A stretch of 39,023 nt of DNA from Candidatus Gastranaerophilales bacterium (GTDB taxonomy: Bacteria; Cyanobacteriota; Vampirovibrionia; Gastranaerophilales; Gastranaerophilaceae), in NCBI GenBank assembly GCA_905235155.1, contig CAJOKJ010000015.1:1-39023 (forward strand), written 5' to 3'. The position numbers were made by a program, and so were the translations under genes. How positions within the stretch are numbered: position 1 is the first letter of the stretch; every line of letters begins with the position of its first letter. Positions 34,799 through 39,023 of the stretch are shown here, piece by piece. The notes under the pieces are model-generated. The model was not told the DNA's origin and ran no database searches. It saw nothing but the letters and a program-made list of their open reading frames with translations.

Positions 34799-35386
34799 CT
34801 AAAATTTATATTTTTGCCATTTTTTATTGGCTCTATTGTATGCTTGAGGGGCAAAATGTCTTGGACTTCCATCTTTATTTATGCCGTAGGCATACACATT
34901 TTTATTTTTTAATAAATCTAATATCCACATTGTTTTATTATGGTATTTTCCACCCCAAGCAACTAATATATCCTGACTTTTCGTTAAAATGCTTTTTACA
35001 TAATCATTGTTTTTTGTTTGTATTTTTTGATATTTTTGCATTAAATTAGATACATCTTTGCTATTTGGTGTCCTAATAGGAAAAATATTTAAAACTTCAA
35101 ATGCCGAGTAATCTGTATTCTTTATTAAAAACTCTCTAACATTACATAAAGTACTATCAAGACCATATTCATCCGCATAGGAAGGATTCATAAGAATTAC
35201 AGTTATAGATTTGCCTACGTCTTTAATTTTGCATGTCAAAGAATACCTAAATAAATGTTTATCATAAAATTTTTTATAAGGTTCATTGTTCATTCTATTA
35301 TTAAAGTTACAACTATTTTTATACAATAAGTCTTCTTCATTTATAAAATATTTACTTTCAAATTTACATATATATTTTTTAGACAT
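34799..35386 (-). CDS. DUF1643-family protein
   Basis: The 195-residue soluble protein shows the DUF1643 order: an N-terminal FRYSLTC strand, ITVILMNPSYADEYGLDSTL, VLNIFPIRTPNSKDVSNL, ILVAWGGKYHNKTMWI and GINKDGSPRHFAPQAYN. The conserved NPS.AD, NxFPxRxP, AWG and SPRH elements are all present. The family is often found on phage and mobile DNA; its biochemistry is not established. It diverges from the XRE gene at 35552 across a palindrome, so it may be under that regulator. Confidence 0.75.
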   Translation of the reverse strand: MSKKYICKFESKYFINEEDLLYKNSCNFNNRMNNEPYKKFYDKHLFRYSLTCKIKDVGKSITVILMNPSYADEYGLDSTLCNVREFLIKNTDYSAFEVLNIFPIRTPNSKDVSNLMQKYQKIQTKNNDYVKSILTKSQDILVAWGGKYHNKTMWILDLLKNKNVYAYGINKDGSPRHFAPQAYNRANKKWQKYKF

Positions 35387-35463
35387 TTTTATCCCTTAAA
35401 TTTTAATTTAATCTTATTAAATAGAAATTTAAAATTATTATATATATAACATAGAGTTTAGTC

Positions 35464-35480
35464 AATCTATCGAATAGATT
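35464..35480. promoter_or_regulatory. Operator-like palindrome between DUF1643 and XRE genes
   Basis: AATCTAT CGA ATAGATT is a perfect 7-3-7 palindrome in the divergent gap (35387-35551). The rest of the gap is AT-rich with candidate -10 boxes on both strands but no unambiguous promoter. The XRE protein at 35552 is the likely ligand. Confidence 0.55.
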
Positions 35481-35551
35481 TTTATAATAAATATATGTAT
35501 TAAGTTGTTATATACCTAAAATAAAGCGTTATATTATTTTTAGAGGTAGCT

Positions 35552-35866
35552 ATGTTTTTAAAAGAAAATTTGGGTAAAAATATAAAAAAATACAGAAAAT
35601 TAAATCACATGACACAAGAACAATTTGCAGATTTAATTGGAATTGACTACAAAAATGTTAGTAAAATTGAAAACGGAAATCATTATCCATCACCCGAAAC
35701 GTTAACATCTATTGTAAAAGCACTTAATTTAGACTTTTATGAATTATTTATATTTGAAAACCAAATTAACTATGAAGAAATGAAGACAGATATAATTAAT
35801 TCACTTGACAATAAATATAACATAGTTCTTTTATATAAAACTTTAAAAAATCTTACTAAAGTTTAA
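35552..35866 (+). CDS. XRE-family regulator
   Basis: The 104-residue protein has an HTH at residues 8-62 (KNIKKYRKLNHMTQEQFADL, IGIDYKNVSKIENGNHYPSP, ETLTSIVKALNLDFYELF) and a short C-terminal helical tail. An AGAGG site precedes the ATG. It is followed after 46 bases by the 222-residue unknown gene, so the two may form a regulator-effector or antitoxin-toxin pair. The self-operator candidate is at 35464-35480. Confidence 0.85.
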   Translation: MFLKENLGKNIKKYRKLNHMTQEQFADLIGIDYKNVSKIENGNHYPSPETLTSIVKALNLDFYELFIFENQINYEEMKTDIINSLDNKYNIVLLYKTLKNLTKV

Positions 35867-35912
35867 GACATTTCCCATTCAATTATAAGTAAATTTATAA
35901 TATAATACAGAT

Positions 35913-36581
35913 ATGACAAATATTCTCAACCAATTACTAAAATTAAAAAGAGCTGATGGCAAAATTGTTGATGCCATATTTTATGATAATTCTGATATAA
36001 ACACTGTCGATATTTTAGATATTAAAACTTTAAAATTTGAGGGCAAAAAGACAAAAGATATAACAAAATTAGACATTAGAAATGCAGTATTTAAAGGCGA
36101 AGACAAGTTGTACTTGCAAAATAATAAATCCAAAATAGTTGCAGGTTTGTCTAAAAAGCATCTTGGTAAAATTATTTCAACTATTTTTACTCGTGATATT
36201 GAAAGCAGACATACATATTTGAAAAAAGAAATTATATCTAACTTAAATACTATTTTTTATAAAGCTACTCCTATTTTAAAACATCCGGAATTAAAAACAC
36301 AAGCACTATATAATAACCAAATAATTCATAGAATTGCATTACCTTTAAAAATAGGTGAATTAATATTCTGCGTAATGATAACAGTTAAAGAAAGAACGGA
36401 TTATAAAGAAATGTCAATTGATGAATTTACTGTTTATGATTTATATTCAGAAAACAAAAAACCACTTGGCAGTTCCTCTACGGTTTCCAAAAGAACCTTC
36501 CGTAGCCAATACCAAATGGCTACTTATAGTTTAACTGATTTGGTTGAATTTGTCAAGTACAGTATAACTAAAATTCAGTAA
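35913..36581 (+). CDS. Unknown protein, possibly related to phage polyvalent-protein/MuF-C type domains
   Basis: The 222-residue protein is soluble and basic. Residues about 60-185 alternate strands and helices: LSKKHLGKIISTIFTRDIES, KEIISNLNTIFYKATPILKH, HRIALPLKIGELIFCVMITV and MSIDEFTVYDLYSENKKP. That arrangement (helix, residue set around a bound H, paired strands ending in YxLYxE) recalls the small MuF-C / LPD-type domains found at ends of phage polyproteins, some of which are nucleases or toxins. The match is by pattern only. It is co-oriented with an XRE gene. Confidence 0.45.
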   Translation: MTNILNQLLKLKRADGKIVDAIFYDNSDINTVDILDIKTLKFEGKKTKDITKLDIRNAVFKGEDKLYLQNNKSKIVAGLSKKHLGKIISTIFTRDIESRHTYLKKEIISNLNTIFYKATPILKHPELKTQALYNNQIIHRIALPLKIGELIFCVMITVKERTDYKEMSIDEFTVYDLYSENKKPLGSSSTVSKRTFRSQYQMATYSLTDLVEFVKYSITKIQ

Positions 36582-36599
36582 TATCAATACATATAATAC

Positions 36600-37430
36600 T
36601 TAAAACAAAGCTTTAATTGAATCGAAAATTTTATCCGTAATTTCAACAATATATTCCTGAGAAACAAGTCCGTTTATTATAACATCGGATATTTGATATG
36701 TTGGTCTGATATATTGTTGTGCTGTTTTATTTACATCTTTAAATTGCAAATCTGCGGCTTCACCTGTTTTGCCACGACTTTCCGCACGTTTATACCAGCG
36801 TTCTTTTAAAACCTCTAATGGTGTATATACATAAACTTTTACGTCCATTATATCTCTTACCGATTCGTTCAAAACATACAAACCTTCTGTTAATATAATC
36901 TTCGCAGGCTTTTTAATTTCACCGTCAGGAGTAGATTCACAAGTTACAAAATTATATTTTGGTGACTGAATTTCTTTTCCTTGTTTTAATTCCAGCAAAT
37001 GCTCTCTCATTAACTGAAGATTTATTACGTCAGGAGTATCAAAACTAAATCCTGTTTTAAACAATTCTTCGTAACTTCCTGCCTCTTGCAATTCTTTTGA
37101 CGTATCTTTATAATAATCGTCTTGACGAACTACCGTATAAAAACCTTGTTTTTCCACATCTTTTACACATGCTTTTGTGGTATTATCTACAAAAACCGTT
37201 TTTCCGGAAGCACTCTCACCTGTTATAGCAATCAAAAAAGTTTCTTTTTTTTCTTCGACAACTTTTCTGGCAATATTCATTATAAAGTTATCAGTAGTCT
37301 TTAAAAATAAAGGTTGTGGCTGTTGTTTATCGTATTCAAGAATATCTTTTAAGGTGTCAACAATTTTGGTAATTAACTCCATATCACGACCGCTTGAATA
37401 AAAATTATATCCTGTTAATAGTTCATCCAT
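36600..37430 (-). CDS. Uridine kinase-like P-loop nucleoside/sugar kinase
   Basis: The 276-residue protein has an N-terminal helical extension (1-62) and then a P-loop kinase: Walker A GESASGKT (71-78), VVRQDDYYKD, SFDTPDVINLQLMREHLLEL, SPKYNFVTCESTPDG and ILTEGLYVLNESVRDI, then a lid region (RWYKRAESRGKTGEAADLQF). This is the uridine kinase/phosphoribulokinase superfamily order. Phosphoribulokinase is less likely given the absent Calvin context. It is convergent with the unknown gene and divergent from pgk. Confidence 0.82.
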   Translation of the reverse strand: MDELLTGYNFYSSGRDMELITKIVDTLKDILEYDKQQPQPLFLKTTDNFIMNIARKVVEEKKETFLIAITGESASGKTVFVDNTTKACVKDVEKQGFYTVVRQDDYYKDTSKELQEAGSYEELFKTGFSFDTPDVINLQLMREHLLELKQGKEIQSPKYNFVTCESTPDGEIKKPAKIILTEGLYVLNESVRDIMDVKVYVYTPLEVLKERWYKRAESRGKTGEAADLQFKDVNKTAQQYIRPTYQISDVIINGLVSQEYIVEITDKIFDSIKALF

Positions 37431-37607
37431 AATCTTTTCTTTTCCATGCTATTTCGGCTTTGCTATAAATATTGTACTTTAAACAATTAAAATTTTTCAA
37501 TAATTGAAAAAAAAATTAATACTTTACTTAAAATTTTGTATAGATTAAAATAAAAGTGTTATTTGAACAATATTTTTCAATTCATTTATATAAAAAAGGA
37601 GATAGAA

Positions 37608-38822
37608 ATGAAAAAATCAATTAAAGACTTAGGCGATGTAAAAGGAAAAAGAGCATTAGTTCGTGTTGATGTTAATGTTCCTCTTGACGCTGACAAAAAT
37701 GTTACAGATGACACAAGAATTCAAGCAATTCTTCCAACTGTAAAATTTTTACAAGAAAAGGGTGCAAAAATTATTTTAATGGCACACTTGGGAAGACCTC
37801 AAAAATTGAAAGAAGGTCAAAAACTTGAAGATTTATCTTTAGAACCTGTTGCAAAATATATGTCAAAAGTTTTAGGTCAAGAAGTTAAATTTGTAAAATC
37901 ACCTGTTGGTGAAGGTGCTGACAAAGAATTGGCAGATTTACAAGACGGTCACGTAGCATTATTAGAAAATATCCGTTATTACAAAGCAGAAGAAGCAAAA
38001 GACGATGATATGACTTTTGCTGAAGAACTTGCAAAAATTGGCGATTTCTACGTAAATGACGCTTTTGGTGCTGCTCACAGAAATCACACATCAACTGCAA
38101 AAGTTGCAAAATTAGTAAAACCTGCCGTTTCAGGTTTATTAATGGAAAAAGAAATCAGATGTTTATCACAAGCATTAGATAATCCTGAAAGACCATTTAC
38201 AGCAATTGTTGGTGGTGCAAAAGTTTCTTCTAAAATTGGTGTTTTAGAAAACTTATTAGATAAAGTTGATAACATGATTATCGGTGGCGGTATGGCATAC
38301 ACATTTGTAAAAGCAAACGGCGGTAAAATCGGTAATTCAATTTGCGAAGATGACCAATTAGAAGTTGCAAAAGCAATTGAAAAGAAAGCACAAGAAAAAG
38401 GCATTAAACTTGTAATGGCAACTGACGTTTTGGTTACAGATGATTTTTCAGGTAACGGTACTAACAAATTCGTAAAAATCAACGAAATTCCTGACGGATT
38501 TGAAGGTGTTGATGCCGGTGAAGAGTCAAGAAAAGCATTTGCAGAAGTTGTAAAATCTTCTAAAACAATCCTTATGAATGGGCCTGTTGGTGCTTTTGAA
38601 AATCCTAAATTTGCAGAAGGTACTAAATCAATTTTAGAAGCAGTTGTTGAAGCAACTAAAAATGGTGCAACTTCTGTTATTGGTGGTGGTGATTCTGTTT
38701 CTGCCGCTAAAAAATTCTTTAAAGCAGAAGACTTTACACACGTTTCAACAGGTGGTGGTGCTTCATTAGAATTTATTGAAGGTAAAGTTTTACCTGGTGT
38801 TGCAGCACTTGATGAACAATAA
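37608..38822 (+). CDS. pgk: Phosphoglycerate kinase
   Basis: This enzyme transfers phosphate from 1,3-bisphosphoglycerate to ADP in glycolysis. The start at 37608 is set by AAGGAG at 37596-37601; an upstream in-frame extension lacks support. Signatures are RVDVNVPLD near the N-terminus, LMAHLGRP, DAFGAAHRNHTST, the hinge VGGAKVSSKIGVLENLL, MNGPVGAFE and SVIGGGDSVSAAKKF then STGGGASLEF at the nucleotide site. The 404 residues are normal. Codon use is biased as expected for a highly expressed gene. Confidence 0.98.
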   Translation: MKKSIKDLGDVKGKRALVRVDVNVPLDADKNVTDDTRIQAILPTVKFLQEKGAKIILMAHLGRPQKLKEGQKLEDLSLEPVAKYMSKVLGQEVKFVKSPVGEGADKELADLQDGHVALLENIRYYKAEEAKDDDMTFAEELAKIGDFYVNDAFGAAHRNHTSTAKVAKLVKPAVSGLLMEKEIRCLSQALDNPERPFTAIVGGAKVSSKIGVLENLLDKVDNMIIGGGMAYTFVKANGGKIGNSICEDDQLEVAKAIEKKAQEKGIKLVMATDVLVTDDFSGNGTNKFVKINEIPDGFEGVDAGEESRKAFAEVVKSSKTILMNGPVGAFENPKFAEGTKSILEAVVEATKNGATSVIGGGDSVSAAKKFFKAEDFTHVSTGGGASLEFIEGKVLPGVAALDEQ

Positions 38823-38859
38823 TCGGTAAATTTTATTAAATAAAAACTTAAATAAAAAT

Positions 38860-38887
38860 AAGACCTGAGATAAATATCTCAGGTCTT
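38860..38887. terminator. Bidirectional terminator between pgk and flagellin
   Basis: AAGACCTGAGAT (38860-38871) pairs with its complement (38876-38887) around a four-base loop, a 12-bp stem. A T-rich tract follows on each strand. It separates the convergent pgk and flagellin genes. Confidence 0.85.
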
Positions 38888-38908
38888 TAAATTTTTCCTC
38901 TATCGGTA

Positions 38909-39023
38909 TTAAACTAAGTTCAAAGCGATAGATGGTGCTTGGTTTGCTGTTGCTAACAAGCTTGCTGATGTTTGTTGAAGAATTTGTTGTTTAATGTAAT
39001 TTGATGATTCTTCAGCGATATCA
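38909..39023 (-). CDS. Flagellin, C-terminal end (gene continues past the right edge)
   Basis: The minus-strand frame ending at the TAA at 38909-38911 reads DIAEESSNYIKQQILQQTSA, then SLLATANQAPSIALNLV. This is the flagellin D0 C-terminal helix (ILQQTxxSxLAxANQxPxxxLxLx), the most conserved part of FliC. Only 37 codons are in the window. It shows that the organism makes flagella and supports reading the two 63-bp elements as sigma-28-type promoters. The symbol would be fliC or hag. Confidence 0.92.
   Translation of the reverse strand, partial: DIAEESSNYIKQQILQQTSASLLATANQAPSIALNLV

Noticed and set aside
31518-36581. Reading the accessory stretch as a phage defence island
   Set aside because: No recognisable nuclease, helicase, NTPase, methylase or reverse transcriptase is present. 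DUF1643 and XRE genes alone are not enough.

Overview
The window is AT-rich bacterial chromosome from a flagellated, Gram-negative-type organism: it has flagellin, a TolC-type outer-membrane protein, a TonB/ExbB/ExbD energiser and many signal peptides. Several protein families look like those of non-photosynthetic relatives of Cyanobacteria (Vampirovibrionia/Gastranaerophilales), especially the coiled-coil protein at 18609-19589. That placement is from memory of such genomes and was not tested. A 63-bp promoter-like element occurs twice (89-151 and 19652-19714). It combines a sigma-28-like core with an exact match to the cyanobacterial HLR1 (RpaB-box) consensus, which fits the placement.

Layout. 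1-4.5 kb: a possible edge gene behind promoter copy 1, a broken DUF2023-like gene, broken agmatinase speB, a PLP enzyme of the methionine gamma-lyase/aluminium-resistance family, a secreted vWA protein, and a small HTH gene pair divergent from an unknown gene across twin palindromes. 4.5-7.8 kb: ahcY (two lesions), a 53-codon ORF just upstream of it, and glmS. 7.9-10.4 kb: a cell-envelope operon with an M48 peptidase, two related secreted proteins, a lipoprotein and a possible broken membrane-protein gene. 10.6-11 kb: tRNA-Leu(CAA) beside a 120-bp repeat with terminators. 11.1-18.6 kb: a secreted CarboxypepD_reg-like protein, two RWYD-repeat proteins, DUF167, rel (rsh), prfB with its programmed +1 frameshift, a CoA-disulfide-reductase/NADH-oxidase-like flavoprotein, a Cys-rich small protein and a TetR regulator.

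18.6-26 kb: the coiled-coil, probably flagellum-related protein, a periplasmic-binding/TolC fusion, then typA - radical SAM - DMT permease in one operon. 26-27.1 kb: higBA toxin-antitoxin and a divergent XRE pair. 27.2-31.4 kb: tonB-exbB-exbD-exbD with two related secreted proteins upstream. 31.5-36.6 kb: a more AT-rich accessory stretch with a repeat protein, an LprI-like protein, zinc-ribbon membrane proteins, DUF1643 and an XRE gene with an unknown partner. 36.6-39 kb: a uridine-kinase-like protein, pgk and the 3' end of flagellin.

At least five genes carry single-base deletions, mostly in A runs (DUF2023, speB, ahcY, rel twice, the 11.1-kb gene). Since speB, ahcY and rel are normally functional, residual long-read indels are the simplest explanation. 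The prfB frameshift is genuine and regulatory.
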